From: Bacillus sp. 103mf
GTDB taxonomy: Bacteria > Bacillota > Bacilli > Bacillales > Bacillaceae_G
DNA: 64,000 bases
NCBI RefSeq assembly: GCF_900116295.1
Contig: NZ_FPAF01000004.1
Location: forward strand, 293,334 to 357,333
Direction: 5' to 3'
The notes beneath the pieces are model-generated. The model did no database searches. It was not told where the DNA came from and saw only the letters and a list, made by a program, of their open reading frames with translations. Positions 56,850 to 64,000 of the stretch are shown here, piece after piece. Every line of letters starts with the position of its first letter. Positions within the stretch are counted from its first letter, which is position 1. Position numbers and translations under genes: made by a program.

Positions 56850-56892
56850 AAAAAGCCTAATTTCTCAATTTTAATGAGAAATTGGGCTTTTT
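56850..56892. terminator. Terminator of the DinB gene
   Basis: AAAAAGCCTAATTTCTCA pairs with TGAGAAATTGGGCTTTTT (one G-U), followed by T. Its arms are nearly those of the terminator at 49443-49488. Confidence 0.85.
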
Positions 56893-57133
56893 ATATTTAC
56901 TTACAGTGCAAAATAGCGCTTAAAATAGGTGCAAAATAACTCCTAAAGTGACAATTGATAATACAACACCTTAAAAAGCGAATCATAACTTTTAAGTTAT
57001 GAATACGATATGTTCGATATTTTTAAACTGTATTAAACATTAAGTAGCGAATCCGCTGCTTTTTATTTTATAAAGTAGAAAACCTAATGATAATTCTTTT
57101 ATGGTAACATGGAGGAAAAAAGTGGGTGGATGA
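56893..57133. other. Intergenic with a dispersed repeat
   Basis: Contains GTGCAAAATAACTCCTAAAG at about 56937, similar to 6132-6157. No gene is seen. Confidence 0.4.
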
Positions 57134-57367
57134 ATGTTATTAGGAGTCGGTTTGATTATATTAGGAATTTTGATTACCAGTATTACAACATACTATGAAA
57201 TAAAGAAAGCTGGAGGTATAAGTTGGTTAGAAGTTCTAGTATTCCCTGTGGGCTTAATTATAGGTATGATATTCAATCACTTTGATTTACCAGAGTTTTT
57301 AATATTGTTAGGATTAGTATGTATTGTATTAGGTAGCGTTATGGTAATGGGTATCAGTATTATATAG
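57134..57367 (+). CDS. Small membrane protein of unknown function
   Basis: A 77-residue protein with three hydrophobic segments (MLLGVGLIILGILITSI, WLEVLVFPVGLIIGMIF, ILLGLVCIVLGSVMVM). The ribosome site GGGTGG is close to the ATG. Family not recognised. It is followed directly by a truncated phage terminase gene, so it could belong to phage-derived DNA. Confidence 0.65.
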   Translation: MLLGVGLIILGILITSITTYYEIKKAGGISWLEVLVFPVGLIIGMIFNHFDLPEFLILLGLVCIVLGSVMVMGISII

Positions 57368-57441
57368 AAAAATCTAAACGCAGGGAGCATCTAAATAGGA
57401 TGCTTTTTATTTTATAAAGGGATTACCGCGAGGTGGTGAAT

Positions 57442-57729
57442 ATGGCTAGGCAACGAAGCCCAGATCATGATAGAGCATTTGATATATATAAAGCAAGTAA
57501 AGGTGAGAAAACGCTTGTTGAGATCGCTGAAGAACTTGGAATAAAGAATTCTTCGCAAATTAGGAAGTGGAAATCGCAAGACAAATGGGACGAACAAATC
57601 AATGGTAACATAACTATTGCGAAAAGGAGCGTTACTAATGTTAAAAATCCGAAAATAAAAGCAAAATTAAAAGAGATGCTAGATGATGAGGAGCTGTCCG
57701 AAAAGGAACGACTCTTTTGTTTATATTGA
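57442..57729 (+). pseudogene. Phage terminase small subunit, C-terminally truncated
   Basis: From ATG 57442 (GGTGGTG upstream) it reads MARQRSPDHDRAFDIYKASK, then EIAEELGIKNSSQIRKWKSQ and KLKEMLDDEELSEKERLFCLY. This is the N-terminal DNA-binding helix-turn-helix and the start of the central domain of PBSX/XtmA-like small terminases (about 160-220 residues). The frame stops where the mobile element at 57731 begins, so the insertion cut it. No other phage structural genes are near. Confidence 0.75.
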
Positions 57730-57730
57730 G

Positions 57731-57868
57731 GTAGCACCACATGCCCATCAACTTAAGAGACTAATTGTTCCCCAAAACGAAAAAAAGAGCCGAACTCTCA
57801 TAAATAACTGTGAAAAGGTAAAATTTTCGCTATGGGGGTGTCTCAAAATATTAGCTTGATGAGAATTT
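57731..57868. mobile_element. Short non-autonomous element with IS231-like ends (copy B)
   Basis: Left end GCACCACATGCCCATCAACT then TAAGAGA; right end AAAATATTAGCTTGATG. Inner arms TTCCCCAAAACGAAAA and TTTTCGCTATGGGGGT. No coding capacity. It has the same arms as copy A at 4025 and disrupts the terminase gene. Confidence 0.65.
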
Positions 57869-57979
57869 AATGGGAATAAACAAACTGGTTACGGCGTAAC
57901 AACAGCTCTATTTAAAAGACATGGATTCACAGTCATTTCAGAAGAGGATTTTGAAAACAGAAAAGGATTTGACCTTTAA
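57869..57979 (+). pseudogene. 3' end of an unknown gene after the mobile element
   Basis: The frame reads NGNKQTGYGVTTALFKRHGF then TVISEEDFENRKGFDL and stops. It has no start and begins at the element boundary. The family is not recognised; it does not look like terminase. Confidence 0.35.
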
Positions 57980-57994
57980 AGCCAAATCCTTTTT
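57961..57994. terminator. Terminator of the second yxeA-type gene
   Basis: AAAAGGATTTG and CAAATCCTTTT form an 11-base stem with an 11-base loop; T-runs on both strands. It directly follows the minus-strand YxeA stop (58002). Confidence 0.75.
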
Positions 57995-58001
57995 ATTTCT
58001 A

Positions 58002-58346
58002 TTATTTCGCAGCTAGTTTTTCTTTCACTTTCGCAGGAAGCTCGTCTTTCTTCACTTCTTCCCAAGCTGATACACCTTTTTTATCAGAGTAGTAGACACG
58101 TAGGAATGCTTCTTTACTAAGGTTTTTTTGAGCATCGAATTCTAATTCTTTTTCTTTACCGTCTTTATCAAATCCAGTTAACTTATACTTAAAGTATTTT
58201 GATGATTGGCCTTCATAAGTTGTTTCAATTCCATCCGTTTTAATTTGAACATAATATTCATCTTTACCCAAACGATTTAAATCACAACCCACTAATAGGC
58301 TTGCAAATACGACTAAAATACTAAGAAGTGCGATATATCTTTTCAA
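58002..58346 (-). CDS. YxeA-family lipoprotein, copy 2
   Basis: A 114-residue protein from TTG 58346, six bases after GAGGTGAAG; GTG 58355 has no site. The N-terminus is a lipoprotein signal (MKRYIALLSILVVFASLLVGC) with a lipobox LLVGC, so it should be lipid-anchored after processing. The YxeA domain follows (YYVQIKTDGIETTYEGQSSK, AFLRVYYSDKKGVSAWEEVK). It comes last in its operon, after the ATPase and permease, while copy 1 comes first. Confidence 0.85.
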   Translation of the reverse strand: MKRYIALLSILVVFASLLVGCDLNRLGKDEYYVQIKTDGIETTYEGQSSKYFKYKLTGFDKDGKEKELEFDAQKNLSKEAFLRVYYSDKKGVSAWEEVKKDELPAKVKEKLAAK

Positions 58347-58383
58347 TTTCTTCACCTCATGTGTTTTTGTTATTTTCTAATTC

Positions 58384-60240
58384 TTAGTCTTCTTTCGGAA
58401 GAACAATGCCTTTATACAATTGAACTGTAATAAAATAGTAAACTGCGTAAATGACTACGAAAATTATAATTGGAAGCCAAATACGGAAGTACGGATCGAC
58501 TAGGAAGAGCGAGAAGATTTTCATACCAACTAGTACATGCACAATCCCGACAATCGCTGGGAATAAGAATACTAAGAATAATTCTTTATAAATTGATTTT
58601 GTTAATAATTCACGACGTACACCGATTTTACGAAGCATTTGATAACGCGTAATATCGCTTGATGCACCAGATAGAATTTTAAACATTAAACAGCTTGCCA
58701 TCATTGCTAAGAAAGCAATTCCTAAGAATAAGCCCATAAATACTGTCCCGCTCGAAAAAACGTAAAAGTCAGTATACATCGCGTATTTACTTAATTCAGA
58801 ACTATGCACATTTTTATATTTAATTAACTGCAACTCGTCAATTTTTTTCCATTCTTTTGTGTATGTTAAGAAATCATCTGTTTTCCCAATGAATACAGTA
58901 CCCTCTGTACCTTTCAAGCTCTCATACATTTTTTGATCGACAATTTTAATTGTTCGATCAGGGTGCACATAAACTGGCTCCAGCGTTCTGAAAGCATCCT
59001 CCCACTCTTTTGGAATTACATTGTCAGACTTTTCTTGGCTGAAACTTGAAATAGCGCCTACTGGTAGTTCTCCAGAAACTCTTTTTTTCACCTTAGCAGG
59101 ATCTTTTATTCCTGCTTTAATTTTTTCCATATCTTGTACGAAAGGACGGTTTTTTTCTAAATCTTCTTTTACATAATAAACATATTTATCGTCTGTCTTA
59201 TAGCGATATTCGCCTTTCTCTTTAAATGTAATACCATCTAAGATTTTCTTTTCTTCTGCTGTTGGGTTATGAACCACTGAATCATATATTTCAAAACCAT
59301 CAACAGTTTTCATAACATTATTTTTAAAAGCCATACCAGCTGAAATTGCTCCCGCTCCAAGCGCAACTAACATCGCTACTGTCGCTAGTACTTTTGTTAA
59401 GCTGTTAATACGGAAGTTTAACTGCGCAAATGTAAAAGCATTCAGTCCTTTTTCAGTACGTTTTTTATTACTTTTCAGCTTTTTAATAATAAGAGGCAGG
59501 AACGTTCCAAATAACATATAAGTTCCAAACGTTACAGTAAATAACGCAATAAAAATCCCAGATTCCCTTAACTTATCCATGTAAATCATAGAAGCATAGC
59601 CAATTGCTAACAAAATAATCCCCAATACTGCAAAGATAACAGTCTTCGCACCTTTTACAGAAACACGATCTGTATTTGAATCTGCATGTACAAGTTGCAG
59701 AACTGTAATACGTGATAATTTGATACTATTCATAATTGCAGATAACACAAATAATGCAAAGAAGAAGATGCAAGTAACATTCATTGACGGAACATAAAAC
59801 GCTTGATAACCGCCTCCAGTAAACTCAAGCTGCTTCATAAGTAATTGACCAATTCCTTGTGCAAGTCCTACACCAACTACGATTCCAATTACAAGAGATG
59901 CTACTCCAATAATGATTGTTTCCATGAACATAAGCAACGTAATCTTCTGTTTTTTTGCCCCTAGCATCATATACATACCGAATTCTTTTTGACGAAGCGA
60001 TAATAAGAATGAGTTTGCATATAGAATATAGAAGAATGTAATAATTGCTAATAAGATTGAACCAGATTGGAATACTATTCCAATTGAGCCAATAGTAGCG
60101 TTTGACTTAAGAAAAGCTTCGTTTAACGCTAATGTTTGGAACATATAAAAAATTGAAATGGACATGACAAGACCAACAAGTAAGACGATATAGTCCTTCA
60201 GCTTACTTTTTAGTCCTGACATAGAAAGCTTAAATAACAT
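58384..60240 (-). CDS. BceB-type (FtsX-like) ABC permease, copy 2
   Basis: A 618-residue paralogue of the permease at 49562: same membrane pattern, MLGAKKQKITLLMFMETIII, and C-terminal MLRKIGVRRELLTKSIYKEL. Differences gather in the extracellular domain (residues about 305-490), which binds the antibiotic or its lipid complex in characterised Bce systems, so ligand specificity may have diverged. ATG 60240 follows AAGAAGG, 17 bases after the ATPase gene. Confidence 0.92.
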   Translation of the reverse strand: MLFKLSMSGLKSKLKDYIVLLVGLVMSISIFYMFQTLALNEAFLKSNATIGSIGIVFQSGSILLAIITFFYILYANSFLLSLRQKEFGMYMMLGAKKQKITLLMFMETIIIGVASLVIGIVVGVGLAQGIGQLLMKQLEFTGGGYQAFYVPSMNVTCIFFFALFVLSAIMNSIKLSRITVLQLVHADSNTDRVSVKGAKTVIFAVLGIILLAIGYASMIYMDKLRESGIFIALFTVTFGTYMLFGTFLPLIIKKLKSNKKRTEKGLNAFTFAQLNFRINSLTKVLATVAMLVALGAGAISAGMAFKNNVMKTVDGFEIYDSVVHNPTAEEKKILDGITFKEKGEYRYKTDDKYVYYVKEDLEKNRPFVQDMEKIKAGIKDPAKVKKRVSGELPVGAISSFSQEKSDNVIPKEWEDAFRTLEPVYVHPDRTIKIVDQKMYESLKGTEGTVFIGKTDDFLTYTKEWKKIDELQLIKYKNVHSSELSKYAMYTDFYVFSSGTVFMGLFLGIAFLAMMASCLMFKILSGASSDITRYQMLRKIGVRRELLTKSIYKELFLVFLFPAIVGIVHVLVGMKIFSLFLVDPYFRIWLPIIIFVVIYAVYYFITVQLYKGIVLPKED

Positions 60241-60256
60241 GCCTGAACCTTCTTTC

Positions 60257-61018
60257 TTATGCTTTTTGTGTACCTAAGTCTGCAAGTACATCTAAAATCT
60301 CTTTATAGAATGCTTCACGCGTACCAGTGCGATGAATTTCTTTATATAACTCTCCGTCTTGAATGAATAAAATACGCTGACAGTAACTTGCACTATATGG
60401 ATCGTGAGTAACCATCATGATTGATACACCTTGTTCTTCATTTAAGTTTGTCATCGCATCTAAAAGACTTGTTGCGTTTTTAGAATCAAGCGCTCCTGTT
60501 GGCTCGTCCCCTAAAATGATAGCTGGTTCATGCACTAGCGCACGTGCTGCTGCTGAACGTTGTTTTTGTCCACCAGATACTTCAGATGGATACTTTTGAA
60601 GTATCTCTGAGATTCCTAACATTCCTGCTACTTTTTCTACTTTCGGGCCAATCTTTTTTGAAGAAACACCTTGTAGTGAAAGTGGCAAAGCAATATTTTC
60701 GTAAATTGATAGATTCTCAAGTAAATTAAAATCTTGGAAGATGAAACCTAATTTTTGAGAACGGAAATCTGAAAGTTCCCCTTGTTTCATCTTTGTGATA
60801 TCGATACCAGCGATTTCAACAACACCGCCCGTTGCTTTATCTAATGTTGAAATTACATTTAGTAACGTTGTTTTCCCTGAACCAGATGGTCCCATAATGC
60901 CAACGAATTCTCCCTCTTGAATCGAGAATGACACTCCTTTTAACGCATGTGATTGGCTTTCGCCTTTTTTACCATATACTTTTTGAACGTTTTTTACGTC
61001 TACAACTGGCTTGTTCAT
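60257..61018 (-). CDS. BceA-type ABC ATPase, copy 2
   Basis: A 253-residue ATPase from ATG 61018 (GTAGGAGGAC upstream); the frame opens 17 codons earlier but without a site. Walker A GPSGSGKTT, signature VSGGQKQRSAAARAL, Walker B IILGDEPTGALDSK. It differs from the copy at 51431 at few positions. First gene of ATPase-permease-yxeA. Upstream are remnants of an ECF sigma/anti-sigma pair, which may once have controlled it; no triple TTAAGAA box is present. Confidence 0.94.
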   Translation of the reverse strand: MNKPVVDVKNVQKVYGKKGESQSHALKGVSFSIQEGEFVGIMGPSGSGKTTLLNVISTLDKATGGVVEIAGIDITKMKQGELSDFRSQKLGFIFQDFNLLENLSIYENIALPLSLQGVSSKKIGPKVEKVAGMLGISEILQKYPSEVSGGQKQRSAAARALVHEPAIILGDEPTGALDSKNATSLLDAMTNLNEEQGVSIMMVTHDPYSASYCQRILFIQDGELYKEIHRTGTREAFYKEILDVLADLGTQKA

Positions 61019-61047
61019 CGTTGTCCTCCTACGCTTGTTTTCTTTTC

Positions 61048-61562
61048 CTATTCTGCGTTTTTTCGACATAATCTGCTATTGATTAACATTACATCTACCT
61101 TACACTTTTGTAATATAAACGAAACGGCTCGATATGTTCTTGTAACATATCGATAGGAAGCCACAATCGTGGTTGCCACTCGCACCTGTAGAATCATGGC
61201 TGTTGTAAAAATTCCTGCTGCCGCTACCGCCGTATACATGAAATGTTTTGATTTTTTATTCATATTTGTAAATAATCCCTTCTTCTGTTCGGTTTTTGAT
61301 TTATATAATAAACATTTTCTAGTTTTGTGCGATTTTCAAATATTTTCCACACTTGATCTACATCAATTTTGATTTCTTTTGGTGAATGTACTGTTTCTTC
61401 CTCTAACATGACGTTTTCCCATTGATTTAATTTACTAATTTCTAGTAATAAATCTTGACATACTTTACATATGTCTACATGTTTTGTGAATTCTTTTCTT
61501 GCATCATAAGAAAGCTCCCCATCCATATATGCTTGAATAACCCCCTTATCATAACAATTCAT
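61048..61562 (-). pseudogene. Anti-sigma factor (zinc-finger type), frameshifted
   Basis: From ATG 61562 (GAGGGGGG upstream) the frame encodes an anti-sigma zinc-finger domain: YMDGELSYDARKEFTKHVDI and CKVCQDLLLEIS with the HxxxCxxC motif. It ends at 61260 with KPNRRRDYLQI. A second frame overlaps there and reads YKSKTEQKKGLFTNMNKKSK, then the membrane segment YTAVAAAGIFTTAMIL. A one-base shift near 61313-61321 would join the two parts into a normal membrane-bound anti-sigma factor. The tail after the membrane segment also looks shifted. Confidence 0.7.
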
Positions 61563-61641
61563 TTGTTCCCCCCTCTAATTGTTTATAAATCTTACGAAAT
61601 TTTTGTTTGACTCGGACCAAAACCTCACTCTCATTTGATGC
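61549..61641 (-). pseudogene. ECF sigma factor C-terminal remnant
   Basis: The frame reads ASNESEVLVRVKQKFRKIYK then QLEGGTNELL and stops, overlapping the anti-sigma start by four codons. The pattern NESxVxVRVxRAxxKxxKxLEGG is the region 4 end of ECF sigma factors. An in-frame stop lies at 61642-61644, so all upstream parts of the sigma factor are gone. Confidence 0.6.
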
Positions 61642-61935
61642 CTATATTATAGAGAAACCAGAAAAATAAATTTTATGACAAAAATTTCATTTTTTATTAT
61701 GTGCGAAAAAAACATTCATCTTTCGATTAGATGAATGCAAAAATTAAAATCATTTTAGTCTCTTAAATTATGTGTGGAGTTTAAACCAAAAAACAAATTT
61801 TAATAAGTTGTGACCATTACGGGAAAAAACTCAGTAAAAGATCCGTAAAAGCAATAACCGGTTCCTTAACGTACAGGGAACTGGCCAAAATGCGTCTAAA
61901 TTGTGTCTAAACGTACAATTTTCTTTTTTTGATAT
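61642..61935. other. Gap with TTAACGTAC motifs
   Basis: Contains CTTAACGTAC (61869) and CTAAACGTACAATTTTC (61906), similar in layout to 6036-6100. No gene. Confidence 0.4.
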
Positions 61936-62067
61936 GGTGACCCCATGTCCATCAACTTAAGAATATTCACTATCCTAAAAAATAAAAAACGTTATTCTTT
62001 CTAAACAAGCTAGATTATTAGAAAGGATAACGTTTTTTATTAAGTTGCTGGGTATAGGTGGCACTCC
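61936..62067. mobile_element. Short non-autonomous element with IS231-like ends (copy C)
   Basis: Ends GGTGACCCCATGTCCATCAA and (complement of the right end) CACCTATACCCAGCAACTTA are imperfect inverted repeats. Inside, a near-perfect 24-base hairpin (61981-62004 with 62018-62041; core AACGTTATTCTTTCTAA, one mismatch) can act as a terminator. No coding capacity. Confidence 0.6.
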
Positions 62068-62109
62068 TATAATAACGAATACATACTTTCACAATTCGTG
62101 TTAGTTAAA

Positions 62110-62655
62110 TTAATGTTTTATCCGTTGTTTAATTTCTTTAAAACGAGCATGTATAAATTTCTTGATATCCGGGTGATCCTTATATAAGGTAACGGTATAC
62201 ATTATGGAAGATGCAAGGATAGTAGACCATATTAACCAATCTCCAGCATGAGAAAGAACTTTAATTATTTCATTCGTAAATTGTTCATGTCCCGCATGAA
62301 ATCTCGATATGAGAGAGTTAAGGTCGAATAGCAATAAAATAACAATTCTTCCCAAAAGCATAATAATCCATCCGATAATATAGGTATAGCCTCCAACACT
62401 ACATAATTGATTGTTATGATGAAAGACTTTCACCCTCTTAGCTTGCCAATAACCAACTATCGCTCCTAAGATAAGCAAGCTAATTAATTCAATTGTAATT
62501 ATAAAGTCCAATCTATTTGGAAGACCAATATAAGTTCTGATTATAGCCATGATTGGTATACCAAGAAGATCGAAGCTATCTACTCTCTTAGGGATAAGCT
62601 GCCTAATGATCAATACAATAACGACTACAAGAATAATAATGAAAACTTTATTCAT
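62110..62655 (-). CDS. Integral membrane protein of unknown function
   Basis: A 181-residue protein with about five membrane segments (IIILVVVIVLIIRQLI, FIITIELISLLILGAIVGYW, YIIGWIIMLLGRIVILLLF, WLIWSTILASSIMYTVTLY) and a basic tail (RFKEIKQRIKH). It follows a TetR gene by four bases in the same direction, so it is the regulator's likely target. Similar to small DUF1453/CcdC-like membrane proteins in layout, but I do not assign a family. Confidence 0.75.
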   Translation of the reverse strand: MNKVFIIILVVVIVLIIRQLIPKRVDSFDLLGIPIMAIIRTYIGLPNRLDFIITIELISLLILGAIVGYWQAKRVKVFHHNNQLCSVGGYTYIIGWIIMLLGRIVILLLFDLNSLISRFHAGHEQFTNEIIKVLSHAGDWLIWSTILASSIMYTVTLYKDHPDIKKFIHARFKEIKQRIKH

Positions 62656-62659
62656 GCGA

Positions 62660-63259
62660 TTAATCCCTCTTTTTTTCTTTTAAATAATACTCAATAAGTT
62701 GATTTACTTTTTCTTCTGAATATGATTCTGGTGTTTGAAGGACATGAATTATTAGTCCATCGATAAATCCGTACAGTATCTCCAATTCAAAATCTCTATT
62801 ATAGCCTGGTGTGACGTATCCTAGATCCTTCATTAAATCTAGAATTATTCCCATAAGATACCTCGTATGGTCATCCATTTTCTTCCGAAGTTCAAGAAGC
62901 TCTGGGGAACTAAAGGATATACCCAGAAATATAATCCAAACCTTCCCTTCCAACATTTCTTCTTTATTAGTAGGAATAATAAATTTCATTAATCTTCTAA
63001 GTGCTTCTTCTTTTGTTCCCTTAAAATCACTTGTACGAGTTTTTGCCCGTTCTTCCATTCGATTCAATACTAAATTCATTGCATAATGAATTAATTCATT
63101 TTTAGACGAAAAATGATGCTGAACAAGTCCAACTGAAATGTTTGCTTCATCAGCGATTTGCTGTATGGAAGCTTTATCGATACCTTTTTCTAATATTACA
63201 CGCCAAGTAGCAGTGGCTATCTGATTTTTCCTTTGTATTTGATCGACTATTTTAGGCAT
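62660..63259 (-). CDS. TetR-family regulator (BetI-like C-domain)
   Basis: A 199-residue regulator: helix-turn-helix ASIQQIADEANISVGLVQHH in residues 28-50; C-terminal domain with GFIDGLIIHVLQTPESYS of the BetI/TetR_C_6 kind. ATG 63259 follows GGGGGAGG. A long palindrome upstream (63274-63301) is a likely operator. Cotranscribed with the membrane protein gene. Confidence 0.9.
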   Translation of the reverse strand: MPKIVDQIQRKNQIATATWRVILEKGIDKASIQQIADEANISVGLVQHHFSSKNELIHYAMNLVLNRMEERAKTRTSDFKGTKEEALRRLMKFIIPTNKEEMLEGKVWIIFLGISFSSPELLELRKKMDDHTRYLMGIILDLMKDLGYVTPGYNRDFELEILYGFIDGLIIHVLQTPESYSEEKVNQLIEYYLKEKKRD

Positions 63260-63273
63260 TCATATCCTCCCCC

Positions 63274-63301
63274 TTTTTATAATATGATTATATTATAAAA
63301 A
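63274..63301. promoter_or_regulatory. 28-bp palindrome, candidate TetR operator
   Basis: Perfect 12-base arms (TTTTTATAATAT and complement) flank GATT, 15 bases before the TetR start codon. It contains TATAAT on both strands, so binding would cover the -10 element. Confidence 0.55.
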
Positions 63302-63340
63302 GGCACCTAAAACAATATGAACATATTGCTTTAGATGTAG

Positions 63341-63430
63341 TAGGGGTCACTATACATGCCCATCAACTCAGGAAATTTTAATACCCTCAAATATCAAAAA
63401 ACGTCATCCTTTCTAATCTGGATGTTTTTG
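63341..63430. mobile_element. Truncated element with IS231-like end (copy D)
   Basis: GGGGTCACTATACATGCCCA, then TCAACTCAGG, followed by CAAAAAACGTCATCCTTTCT, matching the left half of copy C. The right half is degenerate (GGATGTTTTTGCCCATCCCC). Confidence 0.5.
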
Positions 63431-63689
63431 CCCATCCCCCGAAAAGGGGTATTAATACAAAATATTCCATATTAGTTGTGGACGAATTTAGGTTTCAGCC
63501 TTAGTTGTTCGATTTGTAACATAAACGTTCGTTTTTGTTACAACCCTATTTAAAATATCATATATTTACTGTTTTCATTGATAATGATTGGAATATATTT
63601 GCATATGTCCTGATAATCCCGTTTTGGTTGTCATACCCGTGCAGTTTAATAACAAGAGTTCTTTTTTATATACCATATGAAAGTATTTG

Positions 63690-63744
63690 TTAAGAAAAAC
63701 TTAAGAAATCTCCTCATTTTTTGTTAAGAAACAATCTCTATACT
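63690..63744 (+). promoter_or_regulatory. Triple TTAAGAA operator (site 3) and promoter
   Basis: TTAAGAA at 63690, 63701 and 63724 with the same 11/23-base spacing as sites 1 and 2, then TATACT at 63739-63744. It controls the gene starting at 63821. Confidence 0.65.
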
Positions 63745-63820
63745 TGGAAACGTACTGATGAAATTCATTCATATGGAAATTTTATTTATTGTAACTTTTA
63801 AACAGGAGGAATTTTAATTA

Positions 63821-64000
63821 ATGAGAAAATTTCTATTTTTTTGTAGTGTTTTATTCATAATAGGAGCAGGATATTTTGTCTATCAAAATAAACCAAATAT
63901 ATTACTTGTATCTGGAAATCAACAACAAGTAGAAAAAGTAATAGAAGAATATAAGTCTAAATTAGCTTCTTCTACGTACTATAAAGAAAAAATTTTATGT
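63821..64000 (+). CDS. Membrane-anchored or secreted protein, partial
   Basis: The first 60 codons: a hydrophobic N-terminal segment (FLFFCSVLFIIGAGYFVYQN) and then a soluble part (KPNILLVSGNQQQVEKVIEE). CAGGAGG lies well before ATG 63821. The gene leaves the window. Family not recognised; the operator upstream places it in the regulon of the peptide-antibiotic type two-component system. Confidence 0.75.
   Translation, partial: MRKFLFFCSVLFIIGAGYFVYQNKPNILLVSGNQQQVEKVIEEYKSKLASSTYYKEKILC

Larger units (their letters stand above)
63302..63820. other. Gap with mobile-element relic and operator site 3
   Basis: Holds copy D and the third triple TTAAGAA box. No gene before 63821. Confidence 0.5.

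Noticed and set aside
57134-57729. Prophage
   Set aside because: Only a truncated small terminase and a small membrane protein are present; no large terminase, portal, capsid or integrase genes.

Overview
The window looks like chromosome from the Bacillus cereus group (B. cereus/thuringiensis/mycoides type). It is AT-rich and carries an alpha/beta-type small acid-soluble spore protein, collagen-like and DUF4183 spore-surface proteins, an Ig-like spore-surface type protein, a second-type murB, a rifamycin phosphotransferase (rph) and several short elements bounded by ends that resemble IS231 inverted repeats. No rRNA, tRNA or CRISPR array was seen. It is an accessory-rich region: intact housekeeping genes are scattered among regulators, transporters, toxin and immunity genes and many broken genes.

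Layout. 0-3.5 kb: a MocR-type regulator divergent from an EamA transporter, an AhpD-like protein divergent from an Lrp/AsnC regulator, then two DUF4183 spore-surface genes that converge. 3.5-11.3 kb: a hydrolase remnant cut by a mobile element, a DUF3784 protein, an AraC/GyrI-like regulator, an MFS pump with a TetR regulator, a broken DUF3887-hydrolase gene and a SASP gene. 11.7-19 kb: a macrolide-type glycosyltransferase, then the most unusual locus, a three-gene operon on the minus strand that encodes two xenorhabdolysin-A-like alpha-helical proteins around a 765-residue protein with a hydrophobic core and a beta-rich tail. It is flanked by a Tn3 transposase remnant and a broken serine resolvase. 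19-31.5 kb: an Ig-like spore-surface type protein, alpha/beta hydrolase, MazG-like, C45 hydrolase, MerR regulator, M3 peptidase, MurB, DUF6933, GrpB, DUF3221, MTA/SAH nucleosidase-like and PhzF genes.

31.5-41.5 kb: immunity-type genes (Syd-like, Imm22-like, barstar-like and two or three unrecognised) with remnants of polymorphic toxin C-termini, and inside this a five-gene ABC transporter/two-component operon of the lantibiotic or bacitracin resistance type. IS3, IS21 and IS66 remnants mark the edges. 41.5-49 kb: VanW, GNAT, a truncated extracellular nuclease, a metallophosphoesterase and rph, whose leader contains an orphan IS200/IS605-like end. 49.4-64 kb: two paralogous BceAB-type transporters, each with a YxeA-family gene, an OmpR-type two-component system, a broken methyltransferase/DedA pair, DinB, a truncated phage terminase gene, remnants of an ECF sigma/anti-sigma pair, and a TetR/membrane-protein pair.

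How genes work together. A triple TTAAGAA box with fixed 11- and 23-bp spacing occurs before the first yxeA-bceAB operon, before the methyltransferase-DedA-two-component cluster and before the last gene of the window. I infer one regulon, probably run by the response regulator at 54.4-55.1 kb. A second response regulator system (34.3-35.1 kb) has its own paired TTAAGGTT boxes before its ABC operon. Many of the broken genes differ from an intact frame by one base at an A-tract, so sequencing or assembly error must be excluded before they are called real pseudogenes.
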